In this document: positions 11,690-25,109 of the stretch, piece after piece
Layout: each line of letters opens with the position of its first letter
Position numbering within the stretch: the stretch's first letter is position 1
Assembly (NCBI RefSeq): GCF_043290135.1
Contig: NC_134702.1
Coordinates: 197,254,491-197,318,490, forward strand
DNA: 64,000 bases
Reading direction: 5' to 3'
Origin: Rhipicephalus microplus
Lineage: Eukaryota > Arthropoda > Arachnida > Ixodida > Ixodidae
Notes under the pieces: generated by a model
Database searches by the model: none
What the model was told of the DNA's origin: nothing
Seen by the model: the letters and a program-made list of their open reading frames with translations, nothing else
Position numbers and translations under genes: made by a program

Positions 11690-11868
11690 TAGCGTGGTAT
11701 TCTCGAAATATCAACCATCTTGTTTTTTTTAACCAGCACCGAACCTTAGGTACACGGTTCTCAGGCACTGTCACCTTCATCGAAATTGTGGCCGTCGCGA
11801 TTCGATCCCCCGATTTTCGAATTAGTAGTGCAGTCATAACCACCAGACCACCATGGCAGGGGTTCAGA
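11690..11868 (-). mobile_element. diverged SINE with tRNA-like head
   Basis: Read on the minus strand, this shows CCATGGTGGTCTGGTGGTTATG (box A-like), then GGGGGATCGAATCGCG (box B-like), then a body similar in plan to the Ruka-like copies (GAGAACCGTGTACCTAAGG) and a terminal block near CTACGGCGGCTCTCG. It is older or a separate subfamily. No clear target-site duplication was found. Confidence 0.6.
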
Positions 11869-13433
11869 GTCATCTAAGCGACGTAAAGGTATTAGTGCAT
11901 TCTACTTGGTACATCCGAAGAACAATTTTCGAGAGTTGTACTTTTGTATCCTTTTTCATTTCGGTGCTGCAGCTTTCGATTTGCGGAGTTTTCTCGCTCA
12001 AACGTTTGCCGTTACTTTGTAATTGATAAATTAACATCAGCACAATATTTCTGGCTGCTCAGTGCTACATGATTCATCTTGTGAGAAAACTCGTGCTGCA
12101 TTATAATTGTGGCTGTAACCCAGTGTCCATACCTTATTAGGACAAATACTTGTCAGACGGTGCAACGGTAAGCATATTCATTCGAACAAACAAGTGATTC
12201 TATTCGGTCAGCATGTCCCATCCCCCTTTAAAAATAAACGATGATGTTTTTTTTATTTTGCTAAGGTGCCTAGTAGAGTCAGTTTTTTGGATATACTCTC
12301 ACGTTTAGGTGAAAAAGTCTGGCACAGCAGCTTCAAAAACATTAATGGTCAATCAATAATACGCAAGACAAGTAACTTGCAGAAGCAATATGTGGCTTTA
12401 TGGCAGTGCTTTTATTTTTATTACGTACAGTTTCCAGCTTCAGCGGTACCCAGCGATGCCACGTTATACCTGAAAACTCATGCCAGCACGCCTGGTGTTA
12501 TTTTCACTGTTCTACTTGCTTTTCACCTGTACGAACGCCAACATCGTCGAAGTTTGACTGCGTGACCCACCTCAGTACAGTTCCATCAATTGCACTTGAG
12601 CGATTGCAAGAGCGTGTAAATAGCAAGCAAACTATTAAGGAGGTGCACCGATGGGAAACGTGTTGCGGAGGCGGCATTACTTGTCGTTACTGCTTACATG
12701 CGGCCTATAAAAAGCATGCTGACTCCACAGCTATCTGCAACCAAGCAAATGACTAAAACATTCATTGGTTGTCATCTTACCTGATCGGATATGGGCGAGT
12801 GTTGGACGTATCCGTGTTATCCGCTGGTATACTTGACATCTCTGACTGAATGGAATTCGGTATCTATACTGCCGTGAACTGTTCACATGCATCTGAAGAC
12901 TGGTCTATTGTATACATCTGGCTAATTCATAACAAAGTAGCACGTCGTCCACAGTGGCTAACTAGAATCTGAAAGCTACCTAGTGTCACCTGGGCTGAGC
13001 GCACGCAAGTTTCATTCTGTTGGGATGTGAAACGTGCGTAAGAAGCACGCCTAAGAGGAAGATGACGACCAAGCCAAACGACTACTTTGAAAGTAATGGG
13101 AAAAATGTTTTTCTTATATCTTCGTGAACGGCAATGTAGCAGCCGGCTTCGCTGCGCCATATGACACCGTAAGGTTGTGTGGGCTCGGTAACCACTCTAA
13201 TGATGGGTACGAGGATATAACAAGGGCCGAGTGGCTTAATGATGGTTCTATTTTTAATCTCTTGACTGACATGCGCTTCTAACATGTATAGAAAATTTCG
13301 TCTTTGCTTAAATAAAAAATTTAGGTTCAGAAACACCTGATTCGCTCACAGAACTTTATTGACCCCACCATGAAATTTTGATAGCCCACATCTAGAAAAT
13401 CTGGCTTTTTGAATTTTCAAACTCAGTTGACGC

Positions 13434-13466
13434 CTTTTGGAAACCTAAGAGGCTCGTTTCCAAAAG
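13434..13466. repeat. perfect 11-bp hairpin
   Basis: CTTTTGGAAAC (13434-13444) and GTTTCCAAAAG (13456-13466) are exact reverse complements around an 11-base loop. Confidence 0.8.
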
Positions 13467-16400
13467 CGACCGGACTCATTTCTAAATTTGGAGAGGTCTG
13501 CACCGAAATTGGTTTTGCCCACTATGAAAGCCCCGTTCGACACTAGCCTTGCCCACTATGAAAGGACTGCGACCGCGCTGAAATCGCGAATTCAGTTTAA
13601 CAATATTGAAGGCCAATATGGGCGGCTCCGGAAATCAAGTTTGTTCGCAATCGAATTTTCTGTGGCCGTCATGAAATGCATGATTTAGTCTATATTAGAA
13701 GTTTAGTTAAGCAACGTTGAAATCCACCCTGGTGTGCTTCAGTATTTGATATGCCCCACTCCCAACAACGAACATCCCACAAAATTTGCTTTGCCTGCAT
13801 AGAAAATTAGGCGCACCATAGTCAAAACCGAATATGCTCGATCCCAAGATAGAGCCAGCCTACACATACAAAAAAAGACTAACACAGCACATATTTAAAA
13901 TTAAGCACCACAACGTTCAAAAGCAATCCCGTTCATTCAGGTAGTATTGTTGTCCTATTTCCAGCGTTTCTATGACACGCATACAAAATAAGTTGGCCTA
14001 CTACGAGCAAATGTCAGTGTCAAGTAATCACACGATAAGCATCATGTGACGTAGTGCCGCCATTAAGTGAAATTTTAAAATTGTAAAATTGCGGGATGAA
14101 GCGGCAACGTCCCGCGTCAGTGTTACGCTGAGCCAGTATGAATGTGCGGATAGTAGTTCCGCCTGTATGAATATCAGACTAGTACACACGTCCATACATG
14201 CCATGCCCGCACGCCTCTCGGCCTTGACGGGCACGCTCGCCTTCTAGGTATAACTCTTTGTGCGTAGCGCAGGTTTCGCAATCAATGCGAACAAGCCTAC
14301 GTACCTGCAACTCTTCTGTTTTACTTCCTCATTTTGCCGAGTGCAATATGTTCATGAATGGCAAGCAGCCAAAGCAAAGTCGTTTACAAAAATAACAACA
14401 CAAAAAAACCACGAAACGCGGCCGCCTTATTTGCGGTGCAAAGACGAACTCGAGCCACGTCGTGACATCACTCTGCCGTTTGCCACAGGAAGAAATGCCC
14501 GAGCGTTTAGAACGAGCTGGATTCAAGGCTGACGCTGTCGTGGTTTCGTCCCAACTTAAGTGCTCTCACCCAAACGAGCCAAAAGTCGAAGGACGTATGA
14601 TCGATAGGGAGAAAAAAGAGGGTAGGGGTGAACCTAAACACCAATTAAAACTAAGTCACCGGGCAATATTGCTTAATTGAGCAGCTCATTTCACCGGTGA
14701 TGTTCAAAGAGAGATTCAAGTGAAAGAATGTATAGGTTTATATTGAGCAATTGTAATTTGACAGCAGTGATGTCCTTAATTTCACCGTCATATGTTCATT
14801 ATTTGATGAACAAATGAACGTTAAAGTTTTTTTTAGATCTCACGTCAGAATTTCCATGCATGAAGTCGCGGTTTTCAAAGCGTATTTTTTGTATTTTCGC
14901 AACACTGCATCAGCCAATTCCTTGAAGCTATATGCTAAGACTATATCTATAGCCTCCTCAGAGAACAGTATGCTTCATATTTGTTCATGTTCAGAAAATA
15001 CGTAGGACTTAACAATCACCATCAAAATGCATGACATCATGGCTTATGGTGTAGCTTTTAAACGTGAGATAACCACCAGCACTTGCTTTTTGTGAGTTTT
15101 CGCAGGCGTGTTCTTTAGTAACGCAAGACAACAGCGTCATTTTCTTTTGGGTCCCTCCAAGTGAAGTTATTGCCAAGTGTTTCTTGAACGCAATGCTCCG
15201 TTAGCGCCATTATTTTTGAAAGTGGGTAGAGAAGCTCTCTGCTTCAGCCTAGTAGAAAATTTCAACTAACACAGGAAGGCGGTCTTTAACTTCAGAAGCT
15301 GAAAAAGTAGATATACTAATTTCGAATAGTCTGACAAAAAAAGGTACTGAAGAAATCACCTATATAACATTAAAAATCACAATACTTTATGCCTTGTTAC
15401 GCTGAAACTAGCCTTTTTCATGCATTTCAGGTTGACCCACACGTGCTTTACTTCTCGCAATCGAAAAGTCCTTAGGGTTGATAATTTACGCCAGTTTTTA
15501 TTAAGACAGCTGTAGAACGCGATTGCTTACCCCAGGCGGGGGGTGCTACATTACATAACTCCCACTAGTTGATTGAATTCAAACGCTCCGCCGACTGCAG
15601 CACCAAGAGCATCAACAGGTGTTTCTCGAAGAATGTGGCAGCAACCGTCTTGGCAGGAGTCAGCACGACTGCGGTGCTTATAAACGTAGCGTTTCCGTCG
15701 CTGACGTCGTCATGGTGACCAAAAGAGCCGCTCGCTCCTTCTTGCCCTTACGCCGTCGCCCTCAGGCAGCGCGCTGTTTCTTTCGTTATTTATTTAATGC
15801 ACAAGCCACCTTCATTTTGTTTTGCAACGTGCGTGGTGCGTCTCTCTTTCCCGTTTCGGCGTGCGCATACTTAGTTTGCTCTAAATTCACTACATAGAAC
15901 TCTGGCGCTAGTGCCTATGGGATCTTCACGCACGGCGCTTCAGCGAGCATGGAAATGTTGGGTAGTACACAGATTTGAATAATATTCATGCTTCTGGCTT
16001 TACTTAGCTTCACGTGGCTTGGAGCTGCTCCATCATGAACAAAAATCAACAAGGCTTTCGCAGTTTCGCTTCATCATGCACCTTGATATTTTAGGCTCAC
16101 AAGTTACAACCTGTTCACGAACTTGAAAATGGTCGGTTCTTTCATTCAAAACAAAACCCAAACACAGCAACAAACAAGGCCACATGTGCGTTCAAGGCTC
16201 GCGAGCACGAAGACGGGGCAAATTTGTGTACTACCCATCATTCCCATGTTCGCTGAACGATCGCTGCGCCAGAGTCCCCTCTAGCTAAATTTAAAAAACT
16301 CTATGTGCGCATAGGCGAGCGCCCGGTGGGAATGGGGAAGGGGATTCGACGCCCTTATGGTCACTTAGGAACGCCTGTGCGATATACTAAAATATAATGG

Positions 16401-16661
16401 AGGAGTGGCTCTGCGATGAGCGTTTCCGGCCCTCCCCACACAGAAGGGTAACCCTCCGCACGCTCTTGTCCGTGCTCGTGCGCGTGTTGTGCTTGACCAT
16501 AAATTCCTGTTTGCGTATTCACTGGCGCGGCACCCTGAGCTTGTAATCACGCAGCCAATACGTATGAAATTATGAAGAATTAATTCTATCCACGACGCAA
16601 AGCAGCTTTTGTTTCCTGGCGTAACAGCGCAAAAAACGATGGGGAACAGGGAAGAAAGCAG

Positions 16662-16689
16662 AAACGCAAACAGAGACCTGTTTGCGTTT
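16662..16689. repeat. perfect 12-bp hairpin followed by T run
   Basis: AAACGCAAACAG (16662-16673) and CTGTTTGCGTTT (16678-16689) are exact reverse complements around the 4-base loop AGAC. The right arm merges into a run of T. In a eukaryote this is not a bacterial-type terminator; a pol III stop or chance are both possible. Confidence 0.85.
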
Positions 16690-19600
16690 TTTTTTCGTTT
16701 TTTGTGTTCTCGTACCTTTTTCAATGACACACCATCAGCCTGTACTAAGTGGATCAACGCAAAACTCTTCTTCGGTCTTGTTTCATTTATAAGTTTTCAG
16801 AAAACGACATTTGCATGTAATGGGGCTCATGCACATGCCGGGCTTGCTTAGGGCATCATGAATGCTAATCAAGAAGACGGAAGAGGAGGATGTACAGTGT
16901 GGTTATAACTAAACAACAAAACAATTCACTGTAAAGGTTAAATAATAACGAACAGTCAAAGTAAAATAGAAAACTGAAGCATTCAAAAATAGACCAAAGT
17001 GCAGTGGAACTTCTGATGTGACAGAGTGGTGAAATTTAAAGTAGGCTGCAAGAAATGTCACTATGTGGCGAAACCATTAAAGACGCCGAAGTATCTAACC
17101 ATGGTTTACATTGGAAATATCTACTTATTTACCGCTGTACTCATACAAAACCTAAAACAGCTAAATGTACCTTTGCTCAGATGTTGTGAAAATGTCAGAA
17201 CATGATAAACTCAACGCCTGCCTTCAATATGAAAAAAGTGGAATTAGCTGCACTTCTTATGCATTGTACTAAAAAGAGAAGTGCACAATATTTGGTGCTC
17301 TATAATACCTTCAGGGGTAGCATGGGGCAGCGGGACGCAGGTGACAGTAAGATTTTATAGCATCACGCGCCATCAGAACAAAACTGTATTGATTAACGGC
17401 CAGGTGAGTTAAAGCAAAAACACAGTTTTACTTTTGCCACCAATACATGGCGTAGCTGCAGTAAGATACTGTTGCTCAAATTAGTTGTGAAATGTTGCCC
17501 TAAAAATGACAATATCGAACCACCAGCAGCTACACCCACTAACTAGGTGACGTCAGCTTAAAATGATAAGACCTGCATGGAGGCTTTGCAACGATAGTTG
17601 CCCATGCCAGTCTACTCTCTTTAGGTTGACTTCACGTAAAACATCACCTTGTTAGTGCGTGTAGGTGCCGGTGGTTTTGCACTGTGCCTTTAGGAGCTAC
17701 CTTTTCACGACCACTTTTAGCCAGCATGTCGAAGCGTGTACACTGAATCATACTGTTGTCCTTCTTCCTTTTTTTATTTTTTCGTTTGTTTCTTTTCTGT
17801 CATCTTTTATTCCCTTACCCCCTTCCCCAGAACAGCGTAGCCAGCTGGTTGGAGAACTGTCTAACCTCTTTGTCTTTTCTCTTTCTTTTCCCCCCATCAC
17901 TCAGCTCTGCGTTCTGATAAGGACAACCAGAAAAAAACTCTACGTGCAGGGTGCTTGTAATGTTCAAGGCTCACCAGAATAAAAGTGGATCGCGCCTACA
18001 AATACCGTTTATTAGGAGCGGTTTTTCTACAGGTAATCGCAAATATATTACATAATATACGATAATATTTTCAGCTTAACTACACACTACTCACGGGTTT
18101 AAACAGAAGAAATAACGACTAAGTATCTGAGATACTTTGGGTTCCACCAACTTCAGTTTCATTTTATCGGCTTGGTTCTCTACTCGAATGTCAAAGTGAG
18201 AGCAAACATTATCTTTAGAGACAAGATTTGTTGCAACGTGACGTGGTTATCTTGAGAATTTTGCGCACAGAAATTCAAGTAATTGACGCTGGTACGATTC
18301 TATATTTCGTCCAAGCGATAAAACATGCGTTAAGGGGGCTCCTCGCACTACAATGAATAATATAGTCTTTTGAAGGAGACGTTTCCGACACCGGTGTGGC
18401 TGTTTTGTAGAACACGTATTTGCACCGCAGCAGGCTTGGATTCAATTCGCGCTTGAGTCAAATATTCATTTTGTTTATATATATTCTTCTATATCAAGTT
18501 TTCTACCACGGGCGACGCTTCATTAAACGTCTGCATTGGTCGGTAGCTGCTTATGATGAGCTGCTCACACCACAACTGCTCGTAACGCGAAGAACAAATG
18601 CAGTGAAAACGACCCGTCATATAATGGCGGCGTGTGCATTACCACGTATAATGCTAGCGAATACAATCCTTCCAAAACGCCAGGATTTTATTCATCGCTT
18701 TTTACTAAGTGGAAGAAATCGGTTATACGTTCCAAGAGCAACTGCTTCTCACGCTGTATCAGAAATCTGCGATAACTCACCGCTGATAGCCGAATCATGT
18801 CTCATTCTCAGAGGAAGTTGCGATGATGGCCACCGGTCACATTGCCAGAGGCTAGTGGCGAGATGAACTGATGTGCATATACTTTAAACAAATTAGGTTG
18901 TAGGGTACTGATGTACTATTCATCCACGTATACAACTACTCGTCAATTTTTTATGGCTGAAAGGATGAGAAGGCGAAATAAACATTATTTGTGTCAAGTG
19001 AAAGTCTGCTCACGTGGTGCCAGTTTTCCCAAGTGAGAAAACTGTTACTCCACGTCACCCACTCTTTGGAATAATTTTGCACTAAAACAATAGCGTTTCA
19101 ACGTGTGGTAATTTACATACCGGAAAAATCGGGATAGGCACGTTTTTAGTGTCCAAAACTTTACAACAACTTGCGTACTACTTAATTTCAGAAAAGCGCT
19201 CTATAAGCTAGGAGTGGCTCTTGTAGCGTCTTTACTGAAACCTGATGTTTTGGGCTCTCTAACGCACGCAAAGTCCGTAAAATGGTCAAATTTACCATGG
19301 ATGCATAGGTTTTACAATACAGACCAACTATATCATTGAGAGACACCGCACTTGCAAACATCACACAAATGTTAACCACCTCAATCTTTTAACATCTCCT
19401 AAATTAAAGCAGGTGTATGGATTTTTTTCATATCGCAGAGTAGTTATATAACATCCCCTGTAACCAGGCATTCAATCATTGCCATCATGATTAACAGCAC
19501 AACATATATCCATGAAACGCCAATGGTAAGTAAAAAAAAGCAGTACCTAATATGAGAACTACCACTCCGACACATGTTTATATTGACTGTATATTCATTA

Positions 19601-20830
19601 GTGAATATGTGCACGCCTTTTCACGAACATGCCAGTTTGAAACAGTTCAAATAACTTTAAGCACCTGGACATGCAAGTGAGCAACACTGGATAGCTCCGA
19701 TTAAAATTTTTCGTTCAAAGCACTGTAAAAAGCGCAGATCAAATCAATGAATAGGATTTACGTAACAAAAGAATGTCACGGAAAATCAATAACAGAGTGC
19801 GGTATGCTGTCAAAAGGGTCTTGCAAGTGGCGGGCTTTTGGAAGTACTTTCTGCTACATTAATTTGCGGTACCGCTGTTTTCGAATACGTTCCCGAAAAA
19901 GTGACATGTTATTCTGCGCGCGTTAATTCACTAAAGTCGAACAGAATGAGAAACTGCTTCTGATTCTGGGTCTTCCGATAATAAACACCATCCACGTGTA
20001 AACATTGATGTCGCTTTCACGTTGGCGAACACAACAAAAAAAATTCATTGAGTGAGTAGCTGAGGTACTGTGCAGAGCTGTAGATATGTGTATACACGTG
20101 CGCAGTAGTCCACTCTACGACTACATAGATTCCGCGCATTTCATAGCGTTTGTCTTCTTTTTACGAGGTTTACAATCGTATAAAAAGAAGGTGATTATCT
20201 TAGAACTTCGTAGCAAAGTAAATTTCTGTGCAAATAGTTCGGTGAAAACATGGCCGATGCCAGGAGGTCGCATTCATGGACGTTTATTGCAGAAAACAGC
20301 GGGTACACATTGGCAAACCCTGCAGGGAACTTTAGAGATGGGCGCAAGTAGATAGCCGCACACCAGTGCCGCTCCATGTCATAGAGCAACTGACGCTCCG
20401 ACACTTTTTTCGCAACGCTACTGACTGAATATTTCAGGCAGGCGTCGGATACAGCAGATGACAAGATTAGACGGAGCTAACAAATGTCGGAAAATAGAAC
20501 TTTCGGAGAATATAAGGTAATCTGCCATTTTGACGTTTTCCAATAATCGAAGTTGTTCCATTTGCGCGTGTGAGCGTGTGGTTGCGAATTTCGAGCGCCA
20601 CCTGTCTTTCTACTGATGTTATAGTTCCTGCTTGGCTGCAACACATTGCAAGAAGTCGTCCGGCCGCAATTGTAGGGCTGACGCTTGCCTATTTTGTTAT
20701 TAATAGGAGGGAAAAACATAACAGGATTCGAACTGTTTAACCAACAACCTGCATCAACGCGAAAATTCGTGAAGCCATGAATCGCTACCAAAGACTCGCG
20801 AACATGACTCTTCGCATCGCAGCGTCTCCG

Positions 20831-21386
20831 GTAAGCAGTTTCCCTAAAAATGTTGCTTTTAGATTATAACGTAGAGACAACTAAGCATGGCGTGATTGTG
20901 ATTGGCTATACATGGACACTAAAGTAGGTGGATCGGATATGTGAAAGCAAATATCTTTTTCGTGATATTTAAGATTAATCATTGTTAGACAATATTTTTC
21001 AATATGTGAAGAGAACACACTCTCTTCTCTTCCCTTTCTTCACTGTATTATATTTCGCACCGATCCAAGCAGCGTGGTTGCGTAGTGGCATTCACAAAAT
21101 ATTATGTTCGAAGAACTGCTGTCAAATAAATGTCCTGGAGATGGTTGTGTTATAATTTGACAATAATAGAAGAAATACATCAATCTCACCAACTATTCCG
21201 CTATTGTCCAGCATTCTTTTAGCTATTTAACTAGCTTTTCTAGATTTAGGACACAACCACTTATTGTTTAAAAACGCATGCTTCCATTCTTGCTTCTCTT
21301 TATGGCACACGCAAATCTGTTGGATTTGTGCGTTACCATAAGAAAAGAAAGAAAGTTGTTCGTATGGTCTGTGTTGTATCTGCCCG
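20831..21386. other. no recognisable gene
   Basis: Spacer between a speculative exon-like stretch (20777-20830, see findings) and the Ty3/gypsy element on its right. Confidence 0.4.
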
Positions 21387-21747
21387 CCACGTTCAATAAA
21401 ACTGACACGCATGTCAGAACGTTAGTGAACGCCTTTTTTTATTGTTGTCAGTACTTCATAGTGTCCCGACTAAAAGCCGTCAGGATGGCTGAGGACAAAG
21501 AAGTGACAAGCGCAAGCAACAACAATGATTCAGATCTGAGGAAGATGACGTTGAATCTTCTGTTCTTGCTTGCAATCTGCATATAACAAACCTTAATTTT
21601 TCCTTATCGCACCGGAGCCCTGTCCCCTGCTCGTTGTGCATTGGAACATAGCAATACGAGAGGAAAGGGGAGGAGTTTAGTAGATACTAAAGAAATGCAC
21701 GTGTAGTTCAAACAAGGTAGGTGGCTTGTGCTCTTGGGACTGATACA
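21387..21747 (-). repeat. 3' LTR of Ty3-B
   Basis: Read on the minus strand it begins TGTATCAGTCCC after a purine tract and ends near TTTTATTGAACG. It shares its first about 60 bases (CACCTACCTTGTTT, ACTACACGT) and its last about 80 bases (GACATGCGTGTCAG, TATTGAACGTGGC) with the copy at 25110-25297. Confidence 0.65.
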
Positions 21748-22935
21748 TCTTCCCCTTCAACGTCGTTGAGTGATCTGCGTAAAGTTTTGATTGTATCCCA
21801 GATGTTCCGGACAACGTCTCTGACGCCGCAACCTTCGTTGCGGTAAAACTGGCTGCAAAGATGGGTGCGGGACTTGGTAGTAGCGTGGACAAACTGGACG
21901 TAAGCAGGTTCCTAAAAGACAGGTACCTGCTCTTCGCCGTATTATTCGTCTGAGGTATCCTCAAAAGACTCACTTGTTGCTAGGAGGTACTGCCGATTGC
22001 GACCCAGGGTTTTCCGGTCTCCGGTTCACACATGAAAGGAACAAAGCCCCGCTGGTCCAAGAACATTGTTTTTAACCATGATATTCCCTTATGCGAACGA
22101 CATCGTTCTTCCTGAGGCTGGGAAGCACACATCCGTTGTGTTTGCCTGTGCTTCCTTAGTAGCGTGGGAACAAGGAGCCCAAAGGTTGGTATCGGGGTCC
22201 GCAGGTGTCTTTCTTGCAGCAGCTCCGACCGTGTTGGCTCATCTGCTAGTAGACTTGTTCTGAAATTCAGGACGCCAAGCTTTAATGCGATGCACCAGCT
22301 TTAATATGTCCAGTCGCAAGCTACTTGGCACTACAACCTTCATTACTTTTATAAGAATCCCTTTGATTACTGAGAATTCGGAAGCGACTGCTTTCAGCAG
22401 ACCATCCACGGCGCACCAATTCGCAAGCTTGTGAATTACCTCCTGAAGGTATACGTCAGGTTCTGTCTCAGTTGCAGCATTGAAATGGCTTTTTCACTCG
22501 TAGTGCCGATACAATTGTGACTGTATGAACTTTGATGTCACAGGCTGGACAGGCAGCGTGGCCTTCAGACGCAGGTCCCCGAGAAAGCACGTTGACCACA
22601 TTCGTATTTTTGGCGAGAACAAATGTCAAGGTGTTACGATGTTTCAATAAACGCAAAACGAAATGGTGTACTCTTAGCAGTATGTCAGCAATAGGCTTTT
22701 CTGATATGTCAAGCAGTGGGCGATGGTCACTCTCAAGAATGAAAGGATGACCTTATAGGAAGTGACAAACTTTTCGCATGCAAAAACCAACGCCAGAGAT
22801 TATTTTTTTTCATTTTTAAATAATCTTGTTCGGACTGATTAGGAGCTCTTCAAGTGTAAGCCAATGGTCTGCAGGCCCTCCATTGACGTTGCATCAGCGC
22901 CGAACGAATACCGTACTGCGTAGTATCGGCCACGT
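21748..22935 (-). pseudogene. RNase H to integrase remnant of Ty3-B
   Basis: On the minus strand between 22745 and 22560 the C-terminal part of a Ty3 RNase H region is readable (ESDHRPLLDISEKPIAD, then a leucine-rich stretch and NTLTFVLAKNTNVVNVLSR). Linker sequence of the pol polyprotein follows to about 22300. The HHCC and catalytic core of integrase are essentially absent. The pol C-terminus reappears near 22000-21760 (RNRQYLLATSES). It is a decayed fragment with no long open frame. Confidence 0.7.
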
Positions 22936-22937
22936 TT

Positions 22938-23800
22938 TTAATATCTCTGCCTGGTACGAAAATTGCTAGAAGTGGGGATTCGATATGCTCCCTGCATATA
23001 GCCTGTCCTTAGTTCATTCAATGTCCACTGAAGAACAACATCATGCTTCAACAGCGAACCCAAAGTAGAAGTGCGCTGGAATAGTGGCGGAGCATATCTT
23101 CTAAAGGAGTTGACGACGTTCAAGAGCCTCTGTACCGCTTGTTTGTCTTGTGATGCCGGCATTTTCAACACAGCTTCAACCAAAACAGGGCCAGAGTGTA
23201 TGGCTCAGCTGCTAATAATGTCGCCATGAAACAAAACTTCTTCAAGACGGAACAAACACTTTCACCTGTTGAATGTCAGCCCTGCTTTTTCAATCTCCAT
23301 TAATGCGTTTTTGAGCCTATCATCCTGTTCTTTCCCGTTCGCACCCCAAATAAGCACGTCGTTGACATACACACGCACGCCAGGCAAATGATCAAATACC
23401 TCGTTGAGGAATTTTCGAAAATTTTGCTTTCCGACAAAATGCCAAAAGGCAGTCCAAGAAACCGATAACGACCAAAGGAAGTTGCGAAGGCGCATAGTTT
23501 TGAAAAGTTCTCATACAGTCACATGTGATGGAATCTGGGGTTAGCGTCAATCCGAGAAAACATCTTCGCTCCTGCCAGCTGCGCTTCTATGGAATTTCGG
23601 CTCCACATCTGATAATTTTCCCTCTTAGGGTATTTCAAATTTTTTTCGGGTCCATGCATACCTGCAACTTGCTGTGATTTTTTAACGCGATGACCGTTAG
23701 GCTTAACCAATCTATCGGGCTGCTGAGTTTTTGAGTGATGCCTTCCACTTCAATTTACTGTAGTTAAGCATGCACAGGTTCTCGTGGCGGTACAGGCACT
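22938..23800 (-). pseudogene. Ty3-B reverse transcriptase (degraded)
   Basis: Minus-strand pieces give RT in order: VKPNGHRV and ENYQMWSRNSIEAQLAGAKMFSRID (23519-23710), the catalytic block RVYVNDVLIWGANGKEQDD (YVND at 23358-23369), and the thumb or connection piece LLNVVNSFRRYAPPLF (22938-23183). The family motif is Y-x-D-D; here the first catalytic Asp is Asn, so polymerase activity would be lost even without the frameshifts between the pieces. The order and the IWG after the active site place it with Ty3/gypsy elements common in arthropods. Confidence 0.8.
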
Positions 23801-24250
23801 TGTCTGGCTGACTGGATAGCAGGCACAGCACCCTTGCGAATGCCTGATCATTGAAAAAACTGCGGGAGGTCATTGATGATCGCGAGGTGGGGGGGGGAGG
23901 GCTGTTTTTTAGAGCATCAACGTTCTGTTTGATAAGCCCCAAGTCTTCCGCAGCTTTAAGGCCCAAGAGGGAACCATGGTCTTTGTTCACCACGACGAAG
24001 TCTGTGCAGACGCTCCGGTCACATATGGTTACGTGCAACGAAATTGCACCGAGCTGTTTTGTGATGCCGCCGTTACACGATCGTAAAACCACGTTCTTTC
24101 CTTTAACTTGACGTCCTTGACTTTTCCATAAAAGTGACAGCTGCATGAAGTTTGCTTGGAACCCATGTCGATCTTGAGATTGATTCTTTTGTCTGAAATT
24201 TGCTCTTATGATCCAGTCTCTGTCATTTCTTATGTTTCTAATGGTGCGCC
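23712..24250 (-). pseudogene. Ty3-B protease and linker region (degraded)
   Basis: A 144-codon minus-strand frame (23712-24146) covers the end of protease and the protease-RT linker: GAISLHVTICDRSVCTDFVVV is followed by GSLLGLKAAEDLGLI, typical of Ty3 pol just upstream of RT. The active-site triad would lie upstream near 24180, where INLKIDMGSKQ is readable: the Asp is followed by Met-Gly rather than the usual Thr/Ser-Gly. It aligns in order with the RT remnant to its left. Confidence 0.6.
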
Positions 24251-24296
24251 CAAAACGTCAAAGTCGTCTTTTGGTAAGGCGTCTTCCTCACGTGCT

Positions 24297-24930
24297 TTAC
24301 CTCGGGAGTGACTTCGCTTGATCGGCAGCATGACGTAAAATGGTTACACCCCTTGCACAAATAGCAAGTTTTCTCCTATAGGCTGACCAGTGCAGTACGG
24401 AATGGAACCTGCGGCAGCGAGAACATTTGAAGCTTCGGCTTGACGCTGCTGAAACAATGTGAAGCTCTCCATCAGTCTTCCGCCACAGCAAGTTTTTACG
24501 TGCTGGTGTTCCCGCTGCCGAAGCCACGTTTTGTGCAACGTCCCCAAAGAACTTCTACCGGAGCTTCGGCGAGTTTGTGCGGAACACAATAGTTTTGACC
24601 ATCTTGACCATTGCCCTTCCATACATTCAAAACTGCGCTTGTTTCTTCAGCGCGCGAAAAAACTGTTTGAAGGGTTCAGCTTCACTTTTCAGTTCAGACC
24701 AGGAACGTTGCGCTCATCATTTGGGGTACCCTAATTGACGCAGTACTCCTCGAGCTTAGGGACCACCATGTCATAGTTCTGCTTGTCTTCGCCTTCATTG
24801 AACGTAATATTCTCGTACACTTCGAGTGCCTCGTCACCAGCCACGCTGAAAAAAAGGGCCAGTTTTGCTGCCTCTGTCCTCGTTTTTTTAATGCACTACA
24901 TGGCTGCAGAAGAGAAATTAAATTTCTGTT
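24297..24930 (-). pseudogene. Ty3-B gag remnant
   Basis: Minus-strand sequence upstream of protease. Two overlapping frames (24297-24527 and 24344-24622) contain a cysteine-rich stretch near 24340-24390 consistent with a gag zinc knuckle (CKGCNHFTSCC in the correct frame). Upstream, toward 24930, weak capsid-like pieces (KSEAEPFKQFFRALKKQA) are readable. The assignment rests mainly on position between the 5' LTR and protease. Confidence 0.5.
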
Positions 24931-25109
24931 GGAAGAGCTTTCACGTTGTTTCCCTGGTGATCGAGAGTCCTGGAGGCTACGGTGGCTTGATGTACTTCAT
25001 GATCGTGGTGTTTTGAAGACTTTGGTGCCGGAGGCACTTGTCCCGGTGCTTCCTTTATCATTGAATCGTCAATTCAGTTCCGCATTTTTACCCCCATCTC
25101 TCAGCCGGG

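Larger units (their letters stand above)
11869..20776. other. long stretch without a recognisable gene
   Basis: About 8.9 kb of mostly AT-rich DNA. The longest frames (16365-16757 minus, 130 codons; 18420-18866 plus, 148 codons) lack recognisable domains and conserved-looking composition. Two perfect short hairpins are listed separately. I saw no transposon protein remnant here, though ancient ones could be missed. Confidence 0.5.

Noticed and set aside
16365..16757. 130-codon minus frame
   Set aside because: Low-complexity Arg/Ser composition, overlapping a hairpin and poly-T run; no domain.
18420..18866. 148-codon + frame
   Set aside because: Longest frame in a gene-poor region, but no recognisable motif, no splice context and no homologue I can name.
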